From JBBKWJ01 sp037968895 (GTDB lineage Bacteria; Actinomycetota; Acidimicrobiia; Acidimicrobiales; SZUA-35), in NCBI GenBank assembly GCA_037968895.1, contig JBBKWJ010000129.1, positions 1 to 35,859 of the forward strand: a DNA stretch of 35,859 nt, read 5' to 3'. Below the pieces are notes generated by a model. That model made no database searches, had not been told where the DNA came from, and saw only the letters and a program-made list of their open reading frames with translations. How positions within the stretch are numbered: position 1 is the first letter of the stretch; the number at the start of each line of letters is the position of its first letter. Shown one piece after another: positions 25,220-33,264 of this stretch. Position numbers and translations under genes: made by a program.

Positions 25220-26166
25220 GCTTCGACCTCGTCGGCGGCGTGGCCGGTAAGAGTAAGGAACACGTCATCAAGCGTTGGTCGAGCGACGGCGACATCAAAT
25301 ACTTCGACACTGGCGTGATCGAGCGCTCGTACGAGTGACGGCACTGTGGTCGTCGCGTGCACCGCAACCGAGACAGTATCGGAGTCTCGGAATGGCTCGG
25401 CATTTGGTTTCGTGAACTCCGCTATTGCAGCCATCGCAGCGACGAGGTCGTCGCCACTGGGGAGATGGAGAACAGCCCGGGCACCACCAATCTGGTCTTT
25501 CAGTTGGGCTGCGGTGCCTCGAGCGATTGCTCGACCGTGGTCGATGACGAGGATGTCATCTGAAAGCACGTCGGCCTCGTCGAGATATTGCGTCGTGAGG
25601 AGCGTTGTCATTCCCTCCGCCTTCAGCTCGGTGATCAGGTCCCACATCGCCAGACGACTTCTCGGATCAAGTCCAGTAGTCGGTTCGTCGAGGAAGAGCA
25701 CAGTGGGACTCGCCACGATGCTCATGGCAATGTCGATTCGGCGTCGCATGCCGCCCGAGAAACCCTTGACCTGTCGGTCGGCGTCGTCGGCTAGATCGAA
25801 CCGCTCAAGCAATGCAGCCGCTCTTCGTGCTGGCTCTTTACCGGTGAGTCGATTGAACCGTGCCACGAGGATGAGATTTTCGCGGGCTGTAAGTGTGTCG
25901 TCGACAGCCGCATATTGGCCCGTGACACCAATAAGTGCACGGACCTTTCCCGGGTCCTTGAGGACGTCAACTCCATTGATTGTCGCTCGCCCTGAGTCGG
26001 GGCGAAGGAGGGTTGTGAGCACCCGAACGGCAGTTGTTTTACCTGCGCCGTTAGGCCCGAGAACACCGAGCACGGTGCCTTCCTCGACTGCAAGGTCTAG
26101 GCCATCAAGCGCTCTCGTTTCACCGTACGTTTTTGTGAGGCCCTCGGCCTCGATGATGGGACTCAT
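25216..26166 (-). CDS. ABC transporter ATP-binding protein (DrrA-like)
   Basis: ATPase of the DrrA daunorubicin-resistance type, 316 residues. Walker A is GPNGAGKTT (about 37-45), the ABC signature FSGGM is at about 136-140 and Walker B LFLDEPTTGLD at about 157-167, followed by the switch histidine region TTQYLDEADVLSDDI. The C-terminal 90 residues form the extension typical of DrrA that contacts the permease. It overlaps the dienelactone hydrolase gene upstream by 4 bp and the permease downstream by 4 bp, so all three are translationally coupled. Confidence 0.94.
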   Translation of the reverse strand: MSPIIEAEGLTKTYGETRALDGLDLAVEEGTVLGVLGPNGAGKTTAVRVLTTLLRPDSGRATINGVDVLKDPGKVRALIGVTGQYAAVDDTLTARENLILVARFNRLTGKEPARRAAALLERFDLADDADRQVKGFSGGMRRRIDIAMSIVASPTVLFLDEPTTGLDPRSRLAMWDLITELKAEGMTTLLTTQYLDEADVLSDDILVIDHGRAIARGTAAQLKDQIGGARAVLHLPSGDDLVAAMAAIAEFTKPNAEPFRDSDTVSVAVHATTTVPSLVRALDHASVEVFDVAVARPTLDDVFLTLTGHAADEVEA

Positions 26167-26888
26167 GAATGGAGGTTACGACGGAAAAGGCTGTGCAGTC
26201 GTTCCCAATGGCGCTCCGATGCCTCTTGCACATAGACCGGTCGTTCCTGGAATGCGAAACCGTGCTCGGTCCCCGGATACCACTCAACTCGACCCGGTGT
26301 TTCTGACGCTTCGAGGGCAGCCTCGTACTGAGCGATCATTTCTGGTGGCGCATAGCTATCGACTTCGGCGCACCCAACGTAGAGCTCAGCGTCTGACGCA
26401 TCGATGTGCAGGTGAGGCGAATCGGGTGCATCAACGGCGAGAGCGACGCCGTGGATTGAAGCTGCGGCCTTGACTTGGCCAGGAAACGCGGGTGCCGCCA
26501 TGAGGGCAAAGGGGCCGCTCATGCAGTAGCCGACGGTGCCAACACTTGTGGCGTCGGCGGCGGCATCTTGTTCGGCAATAGCAAGCACTGCTCCAATGTC
26601 TTCGCACACAAGGGTGTTGCTCAGTTCACTCATGAGTTCAAACATGCGATCCCGATCGCCCGTCTCGAAGACGTTGTAGGCGTCGACTGAGCGGTAGTAG
26701 AGCTGGGGTGCAGCAACGTAGTAGCCGCTTGAGGCAAGTCGTCGACACATGTTGCGCAACTCTTCTCTCATCCCGGGCGCATCCATCAAGAAGACCACGA
26801 CAGGATGAGGGCCCTCTTCTGATGGGTGCACGACGAAGGTCTCCATCGTGGCGCCAGGTCGGGCTATAGCTTCAAACCGCTCGTTCAT
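26163..26888 (-). CDS. Dienelactone hydrolase family protein
   Basis: Alpha/beta hydrolase of 241 residues related to dienelactone hydrolase and carboxymethylenebutenolidase. The cysteine nucleophile is in GYCMSG, the acid in EVDSYAPPE and the histidine in EHGFAF, a complete Cys-Asp-His triad. It would cleave a lactone or enol ester. The ATG at 26888 is chosen because GGAGA lies 5 bases upstream; an in-frame TTG at 26900 is less likely. It follows the Baeyer-Villiger monooxygenase gene after 53 bp, so it may hydrolyse that enzyme's ester or lactone product, which is inference. Confidence 0.9.
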   Translation of the reverse strand: MNERFEAIARPGATMETFVVHPSEEGPHPVVVFLMDAPGMREELRNMCRRLASSGYYVAAPQLYYRSVDAYNVFETGDRDRMFELMSELSNTLVCEDIGAVLAIAEQDAAADATSVGTVGYCMSGPFALMAAPAFPGQVKAAASIHGVALAVDAPDSPHLHIDASDAELYVGCAEVDSYAPPEMIAQYEAALEASETPGRVEWYPGTEHGFAFQERPVYVQEASERHWERLHSLFRRNLHS

Positions 26889-26941
26889 CCATCTCTCCAA
26901 AAGTGCAGGTATCAGGTACGTGTGACATTTCTCGGGGAATG

Positions 26942-28537
26942 CTAGGCCAGGTCAAAGCCCTCGTAGCCGTTGGCCACTACCTCATCGCACTTCTTGACGT
27001 ATCCGGGGAAACCCAGGAGCGGCATGAAGACCCGCTTCTTCCCCGGCACGTTCGCTCCGAGATACCACGAGTTACAGGTCGTGAACAGCGTGAGATCGGC
27101 AAGACCGTTCACATGCGAGACCCACGCGTCCTGGGCATTTGTCGTTGCCTCTATTGTTGATTGGCCGTTTGCCCGAAGCGACTCGATGGTGTCGGTGATG
27201 AAGTCGACATGTTGTTCGATGCTGACCAGCATGTTGGTCAGCACGCTCGGACTGCCAGGGCCGGTGACAGTGAAGAGGTTCGGAAACCCAGCGATCGTGA
27301 GGCCGAGATAGTTCTTGGGGCCTTCAGCCCATGCATCCTGGAGCGAAATTCCGTCGCGACCGCAGATGTCCATGGCAAGAAGAGAGCCGGTCATGGCGTC
27401 GAACCCTGTTGCGAGAACAACAGCGTCGAATTCGAACTCGGTGTCGCCGACGACTAGTCCGTCCGGGGTGAAGTGCGAGACCGGCTCGGTGCTGACGTCG
27501 ACCAGCGTCACGTTCTCGCGGTTGAAGGTTTCGAAATAGCCGGAATCGACGCAGATTCGTTTGCAGCCAATGGTCTGGGTTGGGCACAGGAGGTCAGCGA
27601 CTGCGGGATCCTTAACCACCTGACGAATTTTCGACCGCACAAACTCTGCCGCGGTTTCGTTTGCCTCGGCGTCGAGTGCGAGATCGTTGAAGCTCCGAAG
27701 AAATGGCAGTCCACCGGACATCCACGCGTCTTCGTATTGCTGGAATCGCTCCGACTCGCTCACTGACATGGCGGACGCGTCATTTTGGGGAAACTCCGCT
27801 CCGAACGCAGATGTCATCTGCCTATTGGCCGCTCGGAAATCGGCGTATCGGGATTTGACATCGGCTTGGCGTGCCGGATCGAGCGCAGCATTGTGCGCAG
27901 GAATGGCGTAGTTGGCCGTGCGCTGGAACACCGTCAATGACGCTGCCTGCTCCGCGATGATCGGAATCGACTGGATGCCAGACGAGCCGGTGCCGATCAC
28001 GCCCACCCGCAGATCTTGGAAGCCGACCGGATCGTGCGGCCACTTGCCGGTGTGGTACACGGTTCCAGCAAAGCTCTCGAGACCAGGGAAGTCCGGCACA
28101 TTGGTCGACGACAAGCATCCCGTTGCCATCACCAAGAACTGGGCGTTCAGCTTGAGGTCGGAATCGGTCGTGACGAGCCAGCGGTTGTCGCTGAATCTCG
28201 CTCCAACAACCGAAGTATCGAACGTAATGTCACGTCGAAGGTCAAAACGATCAGCAACGTGGTTTGCGTACGAAAGGATCTCCGGCTGCGGCGCATAGCG
28301 CTCTTGCCACTCCCACTCTTGTTGCAGCGCATCGTCGAACTGAAAGGAGTACTCGAGGCTCGGCACATCGCAGCGGGCGCCCGGGTAGCGATTCCAATAC
28401 CACGTGCCACCGACATCGGCCCCGCGCTCGATGACGCGAGCCGACAGTCCCGCAGAGCGAGCTTTGTGGAGCTGATACATACCCGCAAAACCAGCACCAA
28501 CAATCGCGATGTCTACGTCATGTGTGTTCGACGACAT
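26942..28537 (-). CDS. Baeyer-Villiger-type flavin monooxygenase
   Basis: FAD/NADPH class B monooxygenase of 531 residues. The FAD Rossmann motif GAGFAG (14-19), the NADPH motif GTGSSG (182-187) and the Baeyer-Villiger fingerprint FAGTVYHTGKWPHD (156-169, matching FxGxxxHxxxWP) are all intact. Such enzymes insert oxygen next to a ketone to give an ester or lactone; cyclohexanone- and phenylacetone-monooxygenase are well-known relatives. The ATG at 28537 has TAGTGT ending exactly 7 nt upstream. It lies 9 bp after the MFS exporter gene and 53 bp before a dienelactone hydrolase, a pairing that suits sequential ketone oxidation and ester cleavage. Confidence 0.95.
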   Translation of the reverse strand: MSSNTHDVDIAIVGAGFAGMYQLHKARSAGLSARVIERGADVGGTWYWNRYPGARCDVPSLEYSFQFDDALQQEWEWQERYAPQPEILSYANHVADRFDLRRDITFDTSVVGARFSDNRWLVTTDSDLKLNAQFLVMATGCLSSTNVPDFPGLESFAGTVYHTGKWPHDPVGFQDLRVGVIGTGSSGIQSIPIIAEQAASLTVFQRTANYAIPAHNAALDPARQADVKSRYADFRAANRQMTSAFGAEFPQNDASAMSVSESERFQQYEDAWMSGGLPFLRSFNDLALDAEANETAAEFVRSKIRQVVKDPAVADLLCPTQTIGCKRICVDSGYFETFNRENVTLVDVSTEPVSHFTPDGLVVGDTEFEFDAVVLATGFDAMTGSLLAMDICGRDGISLQDAWAEGPKNYLGLTIAGFPNLFTVTGPGSPSVLTNMLVSIEQHVDFITDTIESLRANGQSTIEATTNAQDAWVSHVNGLADLTLFTTCNSWYLGANVPGKKRVFMPLLGFPGYVKKCDEVVANGYEGFDLA

Positions 28538-28543
28538 CGCATC

Positions 28544-28549
28544 ACACTA
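28544..28549 (-). promoter_or_regulatory. Predicted -10 element (TAGTGT) overlapping the MFS stop codon
   Basis: The minus strand reads TAGTGT, six bases (gatgcg), then the ATG of the monooxygenase at 28537. The TAG of this hexamer is also the stop codon of the upstream MFS gene. It would allow internal, leaderless initiation inside the nine-gene run. Confidence 0.5.
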
Positions 28550-29767
28550 CGCAGGCGACGGGCTGCCACGCCAAGTCTGTGCCCACCAAACGAAACCAAG
28601 GCCGATGCCGGAGAAGACCAGATAGCCGAGCGCCATCGGCGTGACGGTGCCTTCGATCCTGGCGTCGATGAGAGAAGCGAGAATCGCGCCGCCCGCCATG
28701 CTGAAAAAACCAAGCACAGCCGAAGCCGTGCCGGCGATAGCTCCCATTGGCTCGAGGGCGAGGCCATTGCACAACGGAGCAATGAGGGTCAACAGGATCG
28801 ACGCGGCGGCGACCCAGACGAACCAAACGCCGAAACGGGGCACGCCGTCGGCCGCGATGAAGATCGCAAGCCCAATTGCCGCGACAACCACTTCAGCGAC
28901 ACTGAATGTGACCAGTAGGCGGGCTGAACCGAATCTCTTGATCAATTGGTTGTTGATCAAGAGCATCAGAATTGTCAATGTGCCGATAGCAGCGAACCAC
29001 CATGCGAACTGCGAGTCACGGTTGTAGATCCTTGAGATGATCGGTTGGGCGCTGCCGAGAAATACGAAGAACGCGGCGGAGAACATAGTCTGAGCTGCAA
29101 TCCGTCCGATCGTCTGCGGTGTTGTCATGACCGCTCGTGCCGCTTTCAGCAACGGTTGGACCGTAAATGGTTGCCTCGCTTCAGGAGGAAGGGTCTCGCC
29201 AAAACGGAACGCCCACACCACCGCGATGCTCGCGATGACAAGTGCAGACAGGTAGACCCAACGCCACGACCCAATTGACAGAATGCCGACTCCGATAAAA
29301 GGCACAAAGATCGGGCCAATGAGGAACACCGCCATCACGATCGTGACGACACGAGTCATTTGGTCGCCGTCATAGAGGTCGCGTGCAATAGCTGATCGCA
29401 TCACTCCCGGCCCGGCGGCCCCGAGGCCCCACAAGAAGCGAGCGAAAAGGAGCATTGTGAACGAAGGAGCTAACGCCGCGGTGATAGCGCCAAGCATGTA
29501 GAAGGCGAGGCCTAGGTGCAGGGCTCGAAGCCGTCCGATCGAGTCGGACAGAACGCCAAAGCCGAGCTGACCGAAGGCAAGACCGATGAAGTACACCGTA
29601 ACCGTCATCGTGACGGCGGTGTCGTCTGGCGCCATGTCAAAGGCGGCTCGGATGTCGTCGAATGCCGGGAGCGATGCGTCGATGCCGAATGCCAACAACA
29701 TGCTGAGGAACGCGAGGTACGTAATAACTGACCGCGGTGAACGACCGCTGCTGGATTGGTTGTTCAC
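28547..29767 (-). CDS. MFS transporter, Bcr/CflA drug-efflux type
   Basis: Twelve-helix major facilitator of 406 residues. The loop 2-3 motif A appears as GFGVLSDSIGRLRAL and the first helix carries LAFGIDASLPAFDDI, both typical of the Bcr/CflA (DHA1) drug and metabolite exporters. The GTG start at 29767 overlaps the acyl-CoA dehydrogenase stop by one base (TAGTG), giving translational coupling. Substrate unknown; an exporter of the compound handled by the surrounding enzymes is plausible. Confidence 0.92.
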   Translation of the reverse strand: MNNQSSSGRSPRSVITYLAFLSMLLAFGIDASLPAFDDIRAAFDMAPDDTAVTMTVTVYFIGLAFGQLGFGVLSDSIGRLRALHLGLAFYMLGAITAALAPSFTMLLFARFLWGLGAAGPGVMRSAIARDLYDGDQMTRVVTIVMAVFLIGPIFVPFIGVGILSIGSWRWVYLSALVIASIAVVWAFRFGETLPPEARQPFTVQPLLKAARAVMTTPQTIGRIAAQTMFSAAFFVFLGSAQPIISRIYNRDSQFAWWFAAIGTLTILMLLINNQLIKRFGSARLLVTFSVAEVVVAAIGLAIFIAADGVPRFGVWFVWVAAASILLTLIAPLCNGLALEPMGAIAGTASAVLGFFSMAGGAILASLIDARIEGTVTPMALGYLVFSGIGLGFVWWAQTWRGSPSPA

Positions 29768-30945
29768 TAGTTCTTCAGCAAATCTTTGTAAGGGGTGTTC
29801 TTGTCTACCCCTGGTTCACGAGGGAGACCGAGAGCTCGTTCGCCCAGAGTATTCTTCTGAATCTCGTCTGTTCCGCCACCGAGACTCATACCACGACAGT
29901 TGAGCACGTGATAGGCGAAGTAGTCGTCGTCGACGTTGTCGGCCTCCCAGACTGGCGATGCGGGGAATGCGAGAGCGGCAGCGACATCGGCCGCGGCACG
30001 ACCTTGAATGGTTCGCCATAGCTTGCCGATTGATGGATGGCTTCCACCCTGGTCGCGAAGAAACCGAACAACCTGCTCTCCGGTGTACAGCTTGGCCAGT
30101 TCTTGGCGCATCAAGGGGTCGGTGTTCATGCCCTTGTCGGTCGCGAGCTCGATGAGCTGACTGACGGGGATTGGAACCCGTCCAGCCTTCGACCGCTGAC
30201 CACCGGCTTTGTTCATCGAGGCGAGGCCAGTTTGCACACGTTCGTGGGCGAGCAGAGCAACGGCCATTCCCCAACCCGCGTTCAGCTCGCCAACGACCCA
30301 GCCTTTCGGAATCCGGGCTTCATCCATGAAGACCTCGTTGAATTCGGCCTCGCCAGTCATCTGCCTCAACGGGCGAACGGTCACGCCGGGCTGCTCCATT
30401 GGCAACACGAACATGGTGATGCCGCCATGCTTTGGCGCATCTGGATTGGTTCGAGCGAGCAAGATGCCGAGCTGGGCGTGATGGGCACCAGACGTCCACA
30501 CCTTCTGGCCGCTCACGATCCATTCGTCACCATCGAGTTCGGCCTTCGTCGACAACGACGCCAAGTCACTACCCGAGCCTGGTTCTGAGTAGAGCTGGCA
30601 CCAGATCTCTTCGCCCCGTAATCCGGGACGAAGGAAGCGGTCTTTCAGATCATCTGAGGCAAGGTCGCGAATGACGGGGAGCGCCATTCCGACACCGATA
30701 CCGAATATTGCGTCTTCACGGGGTATGCGACCAGCGCTTACCTCGGCATAGATCGTCTGGAGCGAACCGTCGTCGTCTCGTCCACCGTGGGCCAATGAGT
30801 AGTTGAGTCCGCCGAGGCCAGCATCGAAGAGCGCCGCCCGGAATGCCTTGGCCAGGTTCATCTCGCCTGACACACTCTCAACGGCGGCCGGGAGTGTTTC
30901 GTTATAGAAACGTTCGACTTCATCGTGGAAATCGGAGTGGCTCAT
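29767..30945 (-). CDS. Acyl-CoA dehydrogenase family protein (FadE-like)
   Basis: FAD-dependent acyl-CoA dehydrogenase of 392 residues introducing a C2-C3 double bond. Seen: an N-terminal helical domain, the flavin-stacking stretch CQLYSEPGSGSDLASLSTKAE, WIVSGQKVWTSGAHHAQLGILLART in the middle beta domain and GMSLGGGTDEIQKNTLGERALGLPREP at the C-terminus. The GGTDEIQ variant is common in the actinobacterial FadE proteins that act on steroid side chains and other bulky substrates. Its start overlaps the bicupin gene by 4 bp (ATGA), and it precedes the MFS gene. With the divergent enoyl-CoA hydratase at 33265 it could form part of a beta-oxidation sequence. Confidence 0.94.
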   Translation of the reverse strand: MSHSDFHDEVERFYNETLPAAVESVSGEMNLAKAFRAALFDAGLGGLNYSLAHGGRDDDGSLQTIYAEVSAGRIPREDAIFGIGVGMALPVIRDLASDDLKDRFLRPGLRGEEIWCQLYSEPGSGSDLASLSTKAELDGDEWIVSGQKVWTSGAHHAQLGILLARTNPDAPKHGGITMFVLPMEQPGVTVRPLRQMTGEAEFNEVFMDEARIPKGWVVGELNAGWGMAVALLAHERVQTGLASMNKAGGQRSKAGRVPIPVSQLIELATDKGMNTDPLMRQELAKLYTGEQVVRFLRDQGGSHPSIGKLWRTIQGRAAADVAAALAFPASPVWEADNVDDDYFAYHVLNCRGMSLGGGTDEIQKNTLGERALGLPREPGVDKNTPYKDLLKN

Positions 30946-32033
30946 ATCTTGCCCTTTGACGCGACGTCGTGTGCGGGCAATGCGACGTCGAGCAGCTCAA
31001 GATCTGAAGAAGTGGTTTTGACGCGAAACCGGCTACCTATCGGGATGGAGACGCTATCTCCTGGGCCAAGGTCGATAGATGTGCCATTGATCTCAATAGA
31101 ACAGGATCCACGAAGCGCAAAGAAAAACTGGAACTCGCCAGCCTGGCCAGGCGGACCCGACTCCCGCTTTTGACTTGTCGGCCGAACAACTACTGCCCCA
31201 GCAAGCCCGTCTGTTGCTCGTGCGATACCTGTATCTCGGCATTCGAACTCGGGAACTCGCCAACTGGCCCATGACGCATCTTTCGCTACATGGTGGACGA
31301 AATCTTGACCGCCGTAGCGCTTGCCGCGATCGGCGGGCCCATTCGGCAGCGGCATAACCCGGTCGGCCATCGTGATGTGCTCCGCAGGGCAGCCAAGTTC
31401 GACAACTTCGAACTCATCTGAGCACTCAAGCACCTGATGCCGGATCTCGGGCGGCTGGAGCACACAATCGCCTGCGGCAAACAAGAACGGCTCGCCCTGG
31501 TCCTCGTACACAAGCCTCGCCCATCCTGATCGGCAGAAGATCATCTGGAACCGGATCTGGTGGTAGTGGACGTAGTCGGGAACCGGCCCACCGGTCGGGA
31601 TCGAAATATGGCTGGCGATGAAGCGGCCGCCGAGTCGGCTTGGGATCAGATCTCGATACTGCATGCCAGCACGACCAATACCCCAGGTACTGCTATCTGA
31701 ACGACTCACGACCACCTCGTTGGTTGCCTCTGGAATGACCAGCGGCTGACCAAGCGATTCAATCGTCACAATCGAACCATTGGGAGCAACAAGCGGCGTC
31801 CCATCCGAGCTGTAGAGGCCTGGCTCTTCGACGACGAGCCGAATATGGGGCGGGACAGACTTATCTTCCGTTGTCAGCCGGAGATGGGTGCCGTGACCAG
31901 CCAGCACAGCGACACGAGGTGCATCAGCAGGAAAGATGGAGTCGACCTTGAAGCCAAGTTGTTTAGTAAAGAAGTTGAGCGTGTCGTCAAGCGACTCGCA
32001 GGGCACGATCGTTTCTGCTCGGGAGTCAGGCAC
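30942..32033 (-). CDS. Fusion protein: N-terminal VOC/glyoxalase-like domain and two cupin domains
   Basis: Protein of 363 residues with an unusual layout. Residues 1-70 resemble a half-VOC (glyoxalase) unit (ETIVPCESLDDTLNFFTKQLGFKV, then HGTHLRL). Residues about 135-215 form a cupin whose metal ligands are visible: H156-x-H158, Q163 in the usual Glu position, and H199, with the canonical spacing to G170 and P194. Residues about 275-350 form a second cupin lacking the HxH pair, likely structural. Relatives of bicupins include ring-cleaving dioxygenases, isomerases and hydrolases; no reaction can be assigned. The GTG start (32033) overlaps the MFS stop by 8 bp, and the stop overlaps the acyl-CoA dehydrogenase start. 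I did not recognise a characterised homologue. Confidence 0.8.
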   Translation of the reverse strand: MPDSRAETIVPCESLDDTLNFFTKQLGFKVDSIFPADAPRVAVLAGHGTHLRLTTEDKSVPPHIRLVVEEPGLYSSDGTPLVAPNGSIVTIESLGQPLVIPEATNEVVVSRSDSSTWGIGRAGMQYRDLIPSRLGGRFIASHISIPTGGPVPDYVHYHQIRFQMIFCRSGWARLVYEDQGEPFLFAAGDCVLQPPEIRHQVLECSDEFEVVELGCPAEHITMADRVMPLPNGPADRGKRYGGQDFVHHVAKDASWASWRVPEFECRDTGIARATDGLAGAVVVRPTSQKRESGPPGQAGEFQFFFALRGSCSIEINGTSIDLGPGDSVSIPIGSRFRVKTTSSDLELLDVALPAHDVASKGKI

Positions 32034-33168
32034 TGACGGATCCTACGTCCTGCGGGCGCCGACCCGCCAATAGCAAGACGGCGAGAGCGGGCAGTCCAAC
32101 GACCCCTGCGATCGTGAATGCGATGGTCTGATGGTTTGCCATGAGTGGCGTCAACGCCAGCGGGCCAAGGCCATGGCCCAAGAACCTAAACGCAAGTGTT
32201 GTCGAGATCGCGCCGCCACGATTTCCAGGAACGGCGATAGCGGCGAGCGACTGAAACACAACTGTGACACCAAGCGCCGCGCCCGCCGCAATCGTCCAGA
32301 AGATCGCGACCGTGACGTGACTGTCTGCCTTTGCGATTGCCAGAATGGCGAGCACCACAATCAGGCCCGATCCAACGGTGACTCGAGCAACCCCCAGTCG
32401 GTCCATGAGACGGCCAGAGAGCATGCTCGCAGCCATCGCCACGGCACTGCCAATGGCGAACACCCAGCCCGTCGCTGCACCGTCGAGACCGATGTCGTCC
32501 CGGAGCTTGAGGCCTACTATCACCGAGGCGCCAATTGGTCCGAACGCCATCAGAAACGCGCCCATTCCGAGTAACCACATTCGTCGTGTTGCGAGTGAAG
32601 CAAGCGACGGTCTGACCGAGTCGGTGTTGACGGAGCCAGCCGGTGCAGACCAAGTAAGCACCATTGAGGCAAGGCCGACAGCCACAAATGCCAGCCTCCA
32701 GTTCGTATCTGCGGCGAGTCCGCCGGCGAGTGGCGCTAGAAAGCCGCCTCCAGCCTGAAAGAGGCCGTAGGTGCCAACGACTTTGCCGAGCGTGCCGTCG
32801 GCGGCCACATCGACGAGGCCAGCGAGAAGCAAGGGAGTCAAGAACGCGTTCGCAGCACCCTGAAGAAGCCGGCCAGCCAGCAAGACCGAGAACGTCGGCG
32901 CGATTGCACAGAGCAGCGACGCCAAACCATACGCGACGAAGGCGAATCGAAGAGTCTTCTGCTTGCCAAAGCGTTCACCCAATGTGCCCGAAACAATCAA
33001 AAGAAGCGCAAACGGCATGAAGTACATCGTGAAGGTGAGGCTCACCGCTTCGGTTGAGACGCCGTACTCGGTCCTCAACTCAGGAAGCATCGGAATGACC
33101 ACTCCGGTCCCGAATGGCCCCATCATCCCGCCCAGATACGGGATGTACTTGCGCACGTCAGCTACCAC
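32026..33168 (-). CDS. MFS transporter
   Basis: Major facilitator of about 380 residues with twelve predicted helices. The motif A equivalent is VSGTLGERFGKQKTLR and helix 4 carries RLLQGAANAFLTPLLLAG, common in DHA1/DHA2 exporters. The frame is open to 33381, but a start that far upstream would overlap the divergent hydratase gene; GTG at 33168 is chosen because TTGCAC, 16 bases and GACAAT ending 7 nt upstream form a promoter with leaderless spacing, and the remaining N-terminus leads directly into helix 1. GTG at 33156 and ATGs at the GGMMGPF segment are alternatives. It is the promoter-proximal gene of the nine-gene run, 96 bp from the divergent enoyl-CoA hydratase. Confidence 0.88.
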   Translation of the reverse strand: MVADVRKYIPYLGGMMGPFGTGVVIPMLPELRTEYGVSTEAVSLTFTMYFMPFALLLIVSGTLGERFGKQKTLRFAFVAYGLASLLCAIAPTFSVLLAGRLLQGAANAFLTPLLLAGLVDVAADGTLGKVVGTYGLFQAGGGFLAPLAGGLAADTNWRLAFVAVGLASMVLTWSAPAGSVNTDSVRPSLASLATRRMWLLGMGAFLMAFGPIGASVIVGLKLRDDIGLDGAATGWVFAIGSAVAMAASMLSGRLMDRLGVARVTVGSGLIVVLAILAIAKADSHVTVAIFWTIAAGAALGVTVVFQSLAAIAVPGNRGGAISTTLAFRFLGHGLGPLALTPLMANHQTIAFTIAGVVGLPALAVLLLAGRRPQDVGSVSA

Positions 33169-33174
33169 TGCGCC

Positions 33175-33202
33175 ATTGTCCAGCACAATCGACTGTGTGC
33201 AA
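33175..33202 (-). promoter_or_regulatory. Predicted promoter (TTGCAC-16-GACAAT) of the nine-gene run
   Basis: On the minus strand TTGCAC is followed by a 16-base spacer and GACAAT, whose last T is 7 nt before the GTG at 33168. It is the only -35/-10 pair in the window where both halves look reasonable, and it would drive the MFS-bicupin-dehydrogenase block. Confidence 0.45.
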
Positions 33203-33252
33203 AGTTGAGCGGTGAAGGGATTTCGATTCTGGCTCTGCACGACCTCGAGTAG

Positions 33253-33258
33253 TACCTT
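33253..33258 (+). promoter_or_regulatory. Predicted -10 element (TACCTT) for leaderless enoyl-CoA hydratase mRNA
   Basis: TACCTT ends exactly 7 nt before the ATG at 33265, and no Shine-Dalgarno precedes the start. With the divergent MFS promoter at 33175-33202, it places two back-to-back promoters within a 96-bp gap. Confidence 0.5.
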
Positions 33259-33264
33259 GCCTTC

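Noticed and set aside
25346..26473. 375-codon open frame on the plus strand
   Set aside because: It is antisense to the DrrA-like ATPase, which has complete Walker and signature motifs; the translation is Ser/Arg-rich low-complexity shadow sequence.
28016..28918. 300-codon open frame on the plus strand
   Set aside because: It is antisense to the Baeyer-Villiger monooxygenase and the MFS gene, both with intact motifs; the product is Arg-rich with no recognisable fold.
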